Shown piece after piece: positions 24,059 through 32,629 of a stretch of 64,000 bases of DNA. Under the pieces are notes generated by a model. It saw only the letters and a program-made list of their open reading frames with translations. It had not been told where the DNA came from and ran no database searches. Location of the stretch: assembly GCA_017937125.1 (NCBI GenBank), contig JAGBEH010000001.1, forward strand, positions 62,001 through 126,000. The letters are read 5' to 3'. Origin of the DNA: Alistipes sp. Its GTDB lineage: Bacteria; Bacteroidota; Bacteroidia; Bacteroidales; Rikenellaceae. The first letter of the stretch is position 1. Each line of letters starts with the position of its first letter. The position numbers and the translations under genes were made by a program.

Positions 24059-26086
24059 ATGAAACGACTTTTTTATACTTTGATTCTGGCGGCTTGCGGT
24101 CTTGTCGGCGCAGGCTGTTCCGAAAAGGGCGACGACATTAAGTCTCCGCACAAACAGTACCTTACCGAGTTTACGGCCGAAGCGGGCGATGTCTCCCGCG
24201 CTGCGGTCGGCCTTGCCGACGGCAAGGTCGCTTGGGAGGACGGCGATGCCGTTATGGTTTCCAACGGCGAGACGACGGCCGAATTCATATATGATGCGTC
24301 GAAAGGCAAGTTCATTGTCGCGGAGGGCGAATTGGCCGCTACGGGCAGCTACAATGCCGTATATCCCGCGTCGATTTATGCGGGCGAGGCTGACGGCATA
24401 ATCTCCGTGAACCTCCCTGCCGAGCAGACTTACGGCGCAGATGTCGTACGGAATGCGCCTATGTCGGCCGTATCGACGACCTCGCATTTCGTATTCAAGA
24501 ATCTGTGTGGTATTCTGAAATTGAAACTCGACGGCGATAAGAGCGTCGTGAAGATCGTCTTCACGGCCGAGGCGGGTGTGGCAGGTGCCGCCACCGTCGC
24601 CGACAATGCACTGACTATGGGGGCCGATGCCGCTAAGAGCCTTACGCTCGACTGTGCGGCAGGCATAGCTCTCGGCGGCGAAAAATCTTTCGCCGTGGTT
24701 ATCCCCGCCCGGACTTATGCGGGAGGGTTTGCGCTCGACGTGCATTTTAGCGACGGTACGGTGTTCACGAAGTCTACGGCTCTCGACCGTACGGTCGCGG
24801 CCAATCGCATAGATGCTATGGCGGCATTCAAAACCTATTATTTCAGTGGCGGCAAAGGCACCGAAACGGAACCCTATCTGATTGCGACGGCTGAGGACGT
24901 GGCAGAGCTGTCGGCACTGTCGAACGGCTCGGACGGAGCCGGGTTCAACGCTGCCTGCTACAGACAGACGGCCGATATCGACCTTGCGGGCGTGGCTTAT
25001 ACCCCCGTTGCGGCAGGCGCTATGTTCTCGGGCGTCTATGACGGTGCAGACCATATGATAGAGAACCTGACGATTGCAGACTATGCGGTGAACAACTGCG
25101 GTCTGGTCGGCAATCTTTCGGGAACGGTGAAGAACGTCGTTATGAAAAACGTGTCCGTAACGAGCACGGCGAATCATATCGCGGCTGTCGCGGGTCTGAT
25201 GAACGGCGAAAATGCGCGTATCGAAAATTGCAGTGTAAACGGTTCGGTGCGCGGCGTCGAGCAGGTCGGTATGATAGTCGGCATTTTGCAGCGCGGCGTG
25301 GTCTCGGGCTGCGAGAGTGCGGGCAAGGTTGCGGGAACCGCCCGTCTGGGCGGACTGGTCGGCCATATCGCCGATGATTACGAGAAGATTATCGACGGCT
25401 GCATATCGCGCGCCGATGTCGAGGGTACGGGCAACAACTGCGGCGGCATCGTCGGCAGTATAGCTCCGACGGATACGTATACGGCGGCCGATGACAATAC
25501 GTGCGTGTTGGTTATCAATACGATGTATTTGGGAGGCAGCGTGGTTACCTCGGGCAAACAGGTGGGCGGCGTGGCTGGCTGTCTGCAAGGCTCGAAATAT
25601 GCGGGCGTGAAGCTGTGCGTGGTGAACTGCGCCGTGAATCCCGCCCTACTTCAGTCGGCATCCTATCAGAATCTCGGCGGTATTTCGGGCTATACGCGCT
25701 ACGGCACTGCGCAGAACGTCTATACCACGCCGACCGACGGCGACAAGTTCCGCTATGACGATACGCCCGCCGCAGGCAAGGGCGCCGGCGGCATATTCGG
25801 AGGCCGCAAGACCTCGATAACCTGTATCGACGGCTACTATGCCGCACTCGTTTATTGCAAGGATGCGGATTCCAAGGTCAAGGCCTTGCAGATGACCGTC
25901 GATCAGATGAAGAGCGCCTCTTACGGATTCGCCCTGCCGTCGGACGACACGGTGCAGTGCACCTCCCTGCTCGATGCATTGAACAAGGGCGCGGCAAAAT
26001 ACAACGCCGCTCCTTTGGTCGAAGGGTATGAGGCCAAGGAGTGGATCGCCGACCCCGAAACGGGGCTTCCCGTTGTCAAACTCTGA
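24059..26086 (+). CDS. Surface lipoprotein: fimbrillin-like N-terminus plus GLUG-type repeats
   Basis: A lipoprotein with lipobox VGAGC (Cys at residue 20), 675 residues. Residues ~35-265 match the fimbrillin-type module SRAAVGLADGKVAWEDGDAV ... FTKSTALDRTVAANRIDAM, which is shared with the lipoprotein at 35863-37860 of locus 2. Residues ~340-560 are Gly-rich repeats of the GLUG kind (NNCGLVGNLSGTVKNV, RIENCSVNGSVRGVEQVGM, RLGGLVGHI), predicted to form a beta-helix or beta-solenoid. No catalytic motif is visible, so I infer a binding or adhesive surface protein. It is preceded by the 44-residue peptide gene. Confidence 0.82.
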   Translation: MKRLFYTLILAACGLVGAGCSEKGDDIKSPHKQYLTEFTAEAGDVSRAAVGLADGKVAWEDGDAVMVSNGETTAEFIYDASKGKFIVAEGELAATGSYNAVYPASIYAGEADGIISVNLPAEQTYGADVVRNAPMSAVSTTSHFVFKNLCGILKLKLDGDKSVVKIVFTAEAGVAGAATVADNALTMGADAAKSLTLDCAAGIALGGEKSFAVVIPARTYAGGFALDVHFSDGTVFTKSTALDRTVAANRIDAMAAFKTYYFSGGKGTETEPYLIATAEDVAELSALSNGSDGAGFNAACYRQTADIDLAGVAYTPVAAGAMFSGVYDGADHMIENLTIADYAVNNCGLVGNLSGTVKNVVMKNVSVTSTANHIAAVAGLMNGENARIENCSVNGSVRGVEQVGMIVGILQRGVVSGCESAGKVAGTARLGGLVGHIADDYEKIIDGCISRADVEGTGNNCGGIVGSIAPTDTYTAADDNTCVLVINTMYLGGSVVTSGKQVGGVAGCLQGSKYAGVKLCVVNCAVNPALLQSASYQNLGGISGYTRYGTAQNVYTTPTDGDKFRYDDTPAAGKGAGGIFGGRKTSITCIDGYYAALVYCKDADSKVKALQMTVDQMKSASYGFALPSDDTVQCTSLLDALNKGAAKYNAAPLVEGYEAKEWIADPETGLPVVKL

Positions 26087-26112
26087 TTTGCCGACAGATG
26101 TATAACTTTTCC

Positions 26113-26151
26113 GTAGGCGTGCGGGTCTGCATCTGCACGCCTGCGGGTTTT
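26113..26151 (+). terminator. Candidate internal terminator in locus 1
   Basis: Arms 26113-26122 (GTAGGCGTGC) and 26135-26144 (GCACGCCTGC) pair over 10 bases with one G-T pair, followed by GGGTTTT. It sits between two same-strand lipoprotein genes and may lower expression of the last two. Confidence 0.6.
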
Positions 26152-26164
26152 CAATAACCGAAAG

Positions 26165-27880
26165 ATGATAAAAAAATTGATGTATTTGTCTATATTGCCG
26201 ATGCTCGCGGCTTTGGCCGCCTGCACGGAGAGCGGCGATACGATAGTTTCCAAGACTGTCGATTCGCCCAATACGCTTACGGTCGCTTCGTCGAATGTCG
26301 AGCTTGCCGCAGGCGTCGAATCGTTCGAATTGTCCGTCGATTCGAGGGGTGAGGCGTGGAAGACGATAGTAACGCCGGCCGAGCACGATTGGCTGCGCAT
26401 AATGCCGACCGAGTCGGACGGCAGCGATGCGTCGGTATATTTTCTCGCCGAAGAGGATAATACGACTTACGAGCCGCGCTCCGTCGAGGTGCTCTTTTAT
26501 TCGGAGCACGGTTCGCGCAAAGTGACCGTCAGCCAGAGCGGGATGCCTATCGAAAAGAACGGATTGCCCGCGCGCTGGTACTTTACCGAAAACGAGATGC
26601 GTGCGTCGGGTTGGGTGGCAAATCGCGTGCTGTTTGCCAATGCGGGCGAAGGCAGGTCTCTCGCATCCGTCTCGGCGGTCGGTGCCGACGGCAGAAACCC
26701 CGTATGCGCGTTGTCTACGGCTTATAAGACGAGTGCCGCCGCAATGAAGATGTTCACGGGCGACTGCCTTCTCTTCACGGTGCCAGTGAAATCTCTTGCG
26801 GCGGGTACCGACATAGATTTTATGGGTACGTTCGGGGCTACGGACAACTCGGCGCCCAAGTATTGGATGTGCGAGATCTTCGACGGCGGCGAGTGGCGCG
26901 AACCCGAAGCGTCGGACATAAAAACGGCGGCCGACGGTACGAGGTACTCGTTCTATATCAAGAATTTCAGCAGCTACCAGCATACAACCTTCGTGCAGAC
27001 TTTCACCCTTTCCGAGACCGTTCGCGACGGAGTGCTGAAGATACGCTGTCGTGCGGTCGGCAGTATCAACGGCGGAGGTTCGACCCTTCTGCCGACCGCT
27101 GCGGGAGGTATCTATATGCCCTCTCACGAGTTCCATCTCGCTACGATCTGCGCATACGAGGGCATAGCTGCCGAAGATACCAAGAAGGTGCTGCTTTTGG
27201 GCAATTCGTTCACCCACTATTTCTGCACCGCGTGGAAACTCAAGGAACTTGCCCGCAGCCAGGGACATCGGCTCGATATGCGTATCAATATCAAGGGGTC
27301 GCAGACTTTTGCCAATCATCTCGCGCTCGAACTGTCGCAGGCGGCGATTAACGAGGGCGGATACGACTACGCCTTTTTGCAGGAACAAAGTCAGGCACAC
27401 GCCAAATATTACGCCGATCCGGTGTCTAACGGCCAGCTGCTGACCGATATGCGCAACCTCTCGGCGCAGGTGATGCAACATTCGCCCTCGTGCCGTGTGG
27501 TGCTCGAAAATACGTGGGCGTTTCCTAAAAGCGGCTGGGACGGACACGGATCCTCGTCGGCATTCGAGGCGGCATTGCTCGCGGGAGCCAAGGCCATTGC
27601 CGCTGCCGATACGAATGTCGCCTGCGTATCACCCATAGGCGTCGCGTTCGACAAGGCCTATGCGTCGGGTATCACCGATTTGTGGTACACCGACTCCAAG
27701 CACCCCAATATCAACGGTGCATATCTCAAGGCCTGTGTCAATTATCTTGTGCTGTTCGGCGAGCAGTTCGACGATAATGCGGCCGACTGCGGCGTTGCCG
27801 CCGATACTGCCGCCAAGCTGCGCGCCATAGCCGAAGATGTCGTGCTGGGGCACGAGAGCGAATACGGTATTGAACGTTAA
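26165..27880 (+). CDS. BACON-domain lipoprotein with SGNH/GDSL-type hydrolase domain (DUF4886-like)
   Basis: A lipoprotein (LAALAAC) of 571 residues. A BACON domain lies at about 30-125 (DWLRIMPTESDGSDASVYFLAEEDNTTYEPRSVEV). A middle beta-rich section precedes a C-terminal SGNH hydrolase: block I VLLLGNSFTHYF with the nucleophilic Ser near residue 346, an FLQEQSQAHA segment, VVLENTW, and the block V Asp/His in TDSKHPNINGAY near 508. Esterase or deacetylase action on an acylated glycan or lipid is the usual role of the fold; the substrate here is unknown. Its stop is 10 bases before the next start, so the two are tightly linked. Confidence 0.85.
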   Translation: MIKKLMYLSILPMLAALAACTESGDTIVSKTVDSPNTLTVASSNVELAAGVESFELSVDSRGEAWKTIVTPAEHDWLRIMPTESDGSDASVYFLAEEDNTTYEPRSVEVLFYSEHGSRKVTVSQSGMPIEKNGLPARWYFTENEMRASGWVANRVLFANAGEGRSLASVSAVGADGRNPVCALSTAYKTSAAAMKMFTGDCLLFTVPVKSLAAGTDIDFMGTFGATDNSAPKYWMCEIFDGGEWREPEASDIKTAADGTRYSFYIKNFSSYQHTTFVQTFTLSETVRDGVLKIRCRAVGSINGGGSTLLPTAAGGIYMPSHEFHLATICAYEGIAAEDTKKVLLLGNSFTHYFCTAWKLKELARSQGHRLDMRINIKGSQTFANHLALELSQAAINEGGYDYAFLQEQSQAHAKYYADPVSNGQLLTDMRNLSAQVMQHSPSCRVVLENTWAFPKSGWDGHGSSSAFEAALLAGAKAIAAADTNVACVSPIGVAFDKAYASGITDLWYTDSKHPNINGAYLKACVNYLVLFGEQFDDNAADCGVAADTAAKLRAIAEDVVLGHESEYGIER

Positions 27881-27890
27881 TGATTTTATT

Positions 27891-29810
27891 ATGAAAAAGA
27901 TATTTACGGCTATGCTGTCGTTGTGCTGTATTGCGGCCTGCACCGATGGCGGTAACGAAGAAACTGTATACGATTATAGGGACGAGATCTCTGTCATAGG
28001 CGTTACGCCGACCGAGTTCGACGGAAACGGCGGCGAACTTACGCTCGTCGTGCGTGAGAATACGGGCTGCGCGGCGGTCGTGGAGTACGATGGCGAGACG
28101 TCGGATTGGATTACGGAAATCGACGCGTCGAGGGCGGAAACGGCGGCGCGTAATAACGAATTGAGGTTTTCGATAGCCCCCTACGGGCTTGCTGCGACTG
28201 CTGATGCGCGCAAGGCGTCGATCGTCGTGAAGTCGGCGGACGGAACATTGTCGGCCGAGCCTATCGAGGTAACGCAGACTCCGCTCGGTATTTACATTTT
28301 CGAAATTCGCAGTGCCGCGCCGACATCGTTTACGGCCGACGGCGGAACTATGACCGTAACGCTCGAAACGAATTGCACTTATGAGGTCGCCGTTTCGGAC
28401 GGTTCGTGGATTACGCCCGACGAGGCTAATACGGCTGAGGGAAAGACTGCGAAATTCGCCATAGCGCCCAATGAGGGCGAGGCACGTACGGGCAGCGTGG
28501 TGTTCTCTGCCGCGGAAATGCCCGACCTCAAGGTGGAGATTACGCAAGCGGCGGTGTCGGTGGTGACGGGCATCGCCTCGGCTGCCGACCTTATGGCTTT
28601 CGCCGCTGCCGTGAATGCGGGCGAAGCGACCGAACGGTGGCAGAATGCCGAAGGGTTCGTCGTTCTGGCCGACGATATAGATATGAGCGGCATCGACAAC
28701 TGGACGCCGATAGGCAATCTTTCGGGCAACGAATTGGCCAACGGCAAAAACAATCTCGGAACCGCGGGATACGCATTTACGGGCAAGTTCGACGGTTGCG
28801 GTCATACTATCCGCAATCTGGCTATGGCGACCTCTTCCGATGCGGTTTACGGACTGTTCGGCACCTGCAACGGCGCAACGGTCCGCAATCTCAAGATAGA
28901 TGCGTCCACGACTTTGCAGGTAACGAATACGTCGCTTGCGGCGGGTTCGGCCTACAGCCCCTTATGCGGCTTCGCCTACGAATCGGCGTTCGATAATATC
29001 ACCGTGTCGGCTGTCGTCCTGCCGTCGGAGATGAAGAAAGGCTCGAAGTTTATGGCCGTAATCGGCGGTATCGCGGGCTTCGTGTATTCGTCGAAATTCA
29101 GCGGGTGCAGGTTCGACGGCGAAATTCGCGGCGCGGTTTCTGACGTATACGATAACTCGCTCGGTTCGGGCGTAGGCGGCATCGTCGGATTCGCGCGTGG
29201 TACGGCGGATAATCTCACCGTAATATCGAACTGTACGTTCGACGGCTTCATCGATGCGGCCGTGAACCGCGTGTCGGGTATCGCTGCCGGCGTGCAGAAC
29301 AATGCGACGATAGACGGATGCATCTCATCGGGCATTATACGTGCTTCGGCATCGGCGGCCGTGGCGGCGGGGTGGACGAGCGGACTGCGCGTGGGCGGCA
29401 TTCTCGGATTTACTTCCAATACCAAGAAAACGACTCCTCTCGTTATCCGCAATTCGTCGTTTACGGGTTTGCTGATATGCGACGGCGATACGGCGTCGCA
29501 GGTTGGCGGCATTGTGGGCAATGTACGTACGATAAGTATCGGGAATGTGCGCGGATGCGGCACTATGGTCGTTCCGACTGCCGTGTGGGGCTCGATTGCA
29601 GGACAGATAAACAAGAACGACAACGGCGAGTTCGCCATTTCGTATGCGGGCGGTTCGTATGCTTCGACATATTCGGGCGAGGGGCGCGGAATGAAGGCCG
29701 AAAGTGCCGTGGCGTTTACTGCCGACGATTACTTTGCCAAAGCGTGCGGCAATCTCAATGGCGGTGCTGTCGCAACGTGGACCGAACAGGTCATTCTCTT
29801 CGCCGAGTAG
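27891..29810 (+). CDS. Lipoprotein with two BACON-like domains and GLUG-type repeats
   Basis: The last gene of locus 1, 639 residues from the ATG at 27891. The lipobox region is LSLCCIAAC. Two BACON-like Ig domains follow (about 35-130 with GCAAVVEYDGETSDWITEID, and about 135-215 with CTYEVAVSDGSWITPDE ... LKVEITQA). The remainder is a repeat region beginning DDIDMSGIDNWTPIGNLSGNE, then FTGKFDGCGHTIRNLAM, YGLFGTCNGATVRNLKI and later GGIVGF/GGILGF/GGIVGN units, typical of GLUG beta-solenoids. No enzyme motif is seen; a surface adhesin or substrate binder is the best guess. A GC-rich hairpin after the stop ends the operon. Confidence 0.85.
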   Translation: MKKIFTAMLSLCCIAACTDGGNEETVYDYRDEISVIGVTPTEFDGNGGELTLVVRENTGCAAVVEYDGETSDWITEIDASRAETAARNNELRFSIAPYGLAATADARKASIVVKSADGTLSAEPIEVTQTPLGIYIFEIRSAAPTSFTADGGTMTVTLETNCTYEVAVSDGSWITPDEANTAEGKTAKFAIAPNEGEARTGSVVFSAAEMPDLKVEITQAAVSVVTGIASAADLMAFAAAVNAGEATERWQNAEGFVVLADDIDMSGIDNWTPIGNLSGNELANGKNNLGTAGYAFTGKFDGCGHTIRNLAMATSSDAVYGLFGTCNGATVRNLKIDASTTLQVTNTSLAAGSAYSPLCGFAYESAFDNITVSAVVLPSEMKKGSKFMAVIGGIAGFVYSSKFSGCRFDGEIRGAVSDVYDNSLGSGVGGIVGFARGTADNLTVISNCTFDGFIDAAVNRVSGIAAGVQNNATIDGCISSGIIRASASAAVAAGWTSGLRVGGILGFTSNTKKTTPLVIRNSSFTGLLICDGDTASQVGGIVGNVRTISIGNVRGCGTMVVPTAVWGSIAGQINKNDNGEFAISYAGGSYASTYSGEGRGMKAESAVAFTADDYFAKACGNLNGGAVATWTEQVILFAE

Positions 29811-29831
29811 CGGAGAGTTACGCGAAAGGTT

Positions 29832-29868
29832 GCGGCGGGGCGTTCTTATGCGACCCCGCCGTAATTTT
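29832..29868 (+). terminator. Terminator at the end of locus 1
   Basis: GCGGCGGGGCG pairs with CGACCCCGCCG across an 8-base loop, with one mismatched pair near the loop, followed by TAATTTT. It lies 21 bases after the last locus 1 stop codon. Confidence 0.75.
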
Positions 29869-29967
29869 CGCGGCTATGCGAACGCCGTTTTCGGAGTTCG
29901 GCAGGGGCCGCTCCGAATCGGCCGACTGCGGTCGAATACGCTGATGCGAAATAAATTGCACGATTTT

Positions 29968-29998
29968 TTTGCGTATTCGTCTTCTTTTCGTAACTTTG
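29968..29998 (+). promoter_or_regulatory. Consensus promoter for rpsA
   Basis: TTTG at 29968-29971, a 19-base spacer and TAACTTTG at 29991-29998 match the Bacteroidetes housekeeping consensus. The ATG of rpsA is 84 bases downstream, leaving a leader of about 75 bases. Confidence 0.88.
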
Positions 29999-30082
29999 CA
30001 GGCCTTATGCGCGCGAAGCGTGTAAGGGGAGAACTTGATTTATTAACTTTTAACGAGCGATTGTATCGCAAAATTATCCGAA

Positions 30083-31894
30083 ATGGAAGAAATTAAGAAT
30101 GTCGTTGCAAACGACGATTTCGATTGGAATGCGTTTGAGAACGAGACGAATCTTTACGATCAGAGTAAGGATCAGATCAGCGAGGCTTATGACAAAACGA
30201 TGTCTAACATCGCAGTCGGCGAGGTAGTGGAAGGTACCGTAACCGAAATCAACAAGCGCGAAGTCGTTGTGAACATCGGCTACAAGAGCGAGGGTATGAT
30301 CCCCGTATCGGAGTTCCGTTACAATGCGGACCTGAAGGTGGGCGACAAGGTAGAGGTTTACGTCGAGTCCGTAGAGGACAAGTCGGGACAGCTCGCGCTC
30401 TCGCATAAGAAGGCTCGTCAGCTCAAGAGCTGGGATCGTGTGAACGAGGCTCTGGAGAACGACGAAATCATCAAGGGCTACGTAAAGTGCCGCACCAAGG
30501 GCGGTATGATCGTGGACGTATTCGGTATCGAGGCGTTCCTGCCCGGTTCGCAGATCGACGTGAAGCCTATCCGCGACTACGACGTATACGTAGACAAGAC
30601 GATGGAATTCAAGGTCGTGAAGATCAACCAGGAGTTCCGCAACGTCGTCGTTTCGCACAAGGCCCTCATCGAGGCCGAGCTCGAAGCGCAGAAGCAGGTT
30701 ATTATGTCGAAACTCGAGAAGGGTCAGATTCTCGAAGGAACAGTCAAGAATATCACCTCGTACGGCGTATTCATCGACCTGGGCGGCGTGGACGGTCTTA
30801 TCCACATTACGGACCTCTCGTGGGGCCGCGTAAACCACCCCGAGGAGATCGTCGCTTTGGACGAGAAGCTCAAGGTCGTTATTTTGGACTTCGACGAAGC
30901 CAAGAAGCGTATCGCTCTGGGTCTCAAGCAGCTCGTACCCCATCCGTGGGAAGCTCTCGACCCGAACCTGAAAGTGGGCGACACGGTCAAGGGCAAGGTA
31001 GTGGTTATGGCCGACTACGGTGCGTTCGTGGAGATCGCTCCGGGTGTAGAGGGTCTTATCCACGTGTCGGAGATGTCGTGGAGCCAGCACCTGCGTTCGG
31101 CTCAGGACTTTATGAAGGTCGGCGACGAAGTCGAGGCCGTAGTTCTGACGCTCGACCGCGACGAGCGCAAGATGTCGCTCGGCATCAAGCAGCTGACGGC
31201 AGATCCGTGGGAGAATATCGAGACCAAGTATCCCGTAGGTACGAAATGTACGGCAAAGGTCCGCAACTTTACCAATTTCGGCGTCTTCGTCGAGATAGAG
31301 GAGGGTATCGACGGCCTTATCCACATTTCCGACCTCAGCTGGACCAAGAAGGTCAAGCACCCCGGTGAGTTTACGTCGGTAGGTGCAGATATCGAGGTGG
31401 TGGTTCTCGAAATCGACAAGGAGAACCGTCGTCTCAGCCTCGGCCACAAACAGCTGGAGGAGAATCCCTGGAATGAGTACGAGAATCGTTTCCCCGTAGA
31501 TTCGGTTCACGAGGGTACGATTACCGAGATGACCGACAAGGGTGCGGTAGTATCGTTGGGCGAGAATGTCGAGGGCTTCGCTCCCGCGAAACAGCTTGTC
31601 AAGGAGGACGGCACTACGTTGAAGCTCGGCGACAAGGCCGAATTCAAGGTGCTCGAGTTCTCGAAGGCTACGCGCCGCATCACTCTTTCGCACACACGTC
31701 TGTTCGAGGAGGCCAAGAGAGCCGAGTATGCTGCCGAGAAGGCGGAGAAGAAGGCTGCCGCAGAGGCTACCAAATCGACCGTGAAGAAACTCAACGCTTC
31801 GGTAGAGAAGACCACGTTGGGCGACATCGCAGGTCTGGCAGAGCTGAAAGCCGCTATGGAGGCTGCTCCCAAGGCGAAGAAGGACGAAGAGTAA
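30083..31894 (+). CDS. rpsA: 30S ribosomal protein S1
   Basis: mRNA-binding ribosomal protein of 603 residues with six S1/OB-fold repeats, roughly at 40-105, 125-190, 210-280, 295-365, 385-450 and 470-540. Repeats are recognised by units such as GEVVEGTVTEINKREVVVNIGYKSEGMIPVSEF and GVFIDLGGVDGLIHITDLSWGRVNHPEE. The acidic N-terminus (DDFDWNAFENET) and a Lys/Ala-rich tail (AEKKAAAEATKSTVKKL) are typical of Bacteroidetes S1. In this phylum, where Shine-Dalgarno sequences are scarce, S1 is thought to matter for initiation on A/U-rich leaders. It has its own promoter and a strong terminator, so it is transcribed alone. Confidence 0.98.
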   Translation: MEEIKNVVANDDFDWNAFENETNLYDQSKDQISEAYDKTMSNIAVGEVVEGTVTEINKREVVVNIGYKSEGMIPVSEFRYNADLKVGDKVEVYVESVEDKSGQLALSHKKARQLKSWDRVNEALENDEIIKGYVKCRTKGGMIVDVFGIEAFLPGSQIDVKPIRDYDVYVDKTMEFKVVKINQEFRNVVVSHKALIEAELEAQKQVIMSKLEKGQILEGTVKNITSYGVFIDLGGVDGLIHITDLSWGRVNHPEEIVALDEKLKVVILDFDEAKKRIALGLKQLVPHPWEALDPNLKVGDTVKGKVVVMADYGAFVEIAPGVEGLIHVSEMSWSQHLRSAQDFMKVGDEVEAVVLTLDRDERKMSLGIKQLTADPWENIETKYPVGTKCTAKVRNFTNFGVFVEIEEGIDGLIHISDLSWTKKVKHPGEFTSVGADIEVVVLEIDKENRRLSLGHKQLEENPWNEYENRFPVDSVHEGTITEMTDKGAVVSLGENVEGFAPAKQLVKEDGTTLKLGDKAEFKVLEFSKATRRITLSHTRLFEEAKRAEYAAEKAEKKAAAEATKSTVKKLNASVEKTTLGDIAGLAELKAAMEAAPKAKKDEE

Positions 31895-31946
31895 TTCGTG
31901 TCGCAAACGGGCGGAGGGGTGATTGTCCCCTTTCGCAATATGTTCG

Positions 31947-31980
31947 GCAGGCCGATACCGTTGAGGGTCGGCCTGCTTTT
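31947..31980 (+). terminator. Intrinsic terminator after rpsA
   Basis: Arms 31947-31955 (GCAGGCCGA) and 31968-31976 pair perfectly, followed by TTTT. Confidence 0.85.
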
Positions 31981-31996
31981 ATGAAAACGGACAGAT

Positions 31997-32491
31997 ATGG
32001 TAACGGTAGAACAGGCAACGGAAAAGGATATGGGGCTGGTACGGCTTATGGCCGAACAGGTGTTCCCCGCAACCTACAGGGAGATATTGACGCCCGAACA
32101 ATGCGGGTATATGATGGAGATGATGTACTCCGCCGACAGCCTGTGTCGGCAATTGGCCGACGGGCATGTCTATTTTATCGGCCGTTACGACGGCGAGCCG
32201 TGCGGATATTTTTCGGTGGAGCGGCAGGGCGAGCATCTGTTTCATCTTCAGAAGATATATGTGCTGCCGTCGTTTCAGGGCAGGCATATAGGCGGTACCC
32301 TGTTCGACGAAGCCGTGAGGTATATCAAGTCGATACATCCCGAGCCGTGTACTATGGAACTTAATGTCAATCGGTTCAATAAGGCGCTGCGGTTTTACGA
32401 GCACAAGGGTATGCGTAAGCTGCGCGAAGGCGATTTCCCCATAGGAAACGGGTATTATATGAACGATTATATAATGGGAATCGAGATATAG
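31997..32491 (+). CDS. GNAT family N-acetyltransferase
   Basis: A 164-residue GCN5-related acetyltransferase that would move an acetyl group from acetyl-CoA to an amine. Strand-by-strand features are present: an N-terminal helix (TVEQATEKDMGLVRLMAEQVFPATY), the central beta strand FHLQKIYVLPSFQGRHIGGTLFDEAV with the pyrophosphate-binding loop QGRHIGG, and NVNRFNKALRFYEHKGMRKL of motif B. The acceptor substrate is not readable. It starts just after the rpsA terminator with no recognisable promoter, so it may depend on readthrough. Confidence 0.9.
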   Translation: MVTVEQATEKDMGLVRLMAEQVFPATYREILTPEQCGYMMEMMYSADSLCRQLADGHVYFIGRYDGEPCGYFSVERQGEHLFHLQKIYVLPSFQGRHIGGTLFDEAVRYIKSIHPEPCTMELNVNRFNKALRFYEHKGMRKLREGDFPIGNGYYMNDYIMGIEI

Positions 32492-32563
32492 ATCGGAAAC
32501 CGTATCCGATTCCGCATTTTACGAATCGATTATTTCCCTTTTCGGCGGGGAATGCGGAAAACA

Positions 32564-32597
32564 CGACCGCCGTCACTATGAAAAGTGACGGCGGTCG
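32564..32597. terminator. Convergent bidirectional hairpin terminator
   Basis: Arms 32564-32577 (CGACCGCCGTCACT) and 32584-32597 pair perfectly over 14 bases around a 6-base loop. It sits between the plus-strand GNAT gene and the minus-strand fimbrillin-like gene; short T-rich flanks occur on both sides. Confidence 0.8.
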
Positions 32598-32629
32598 CTG
32601 TTTACGGGCAGTAATCTGCGTCCTGCCTG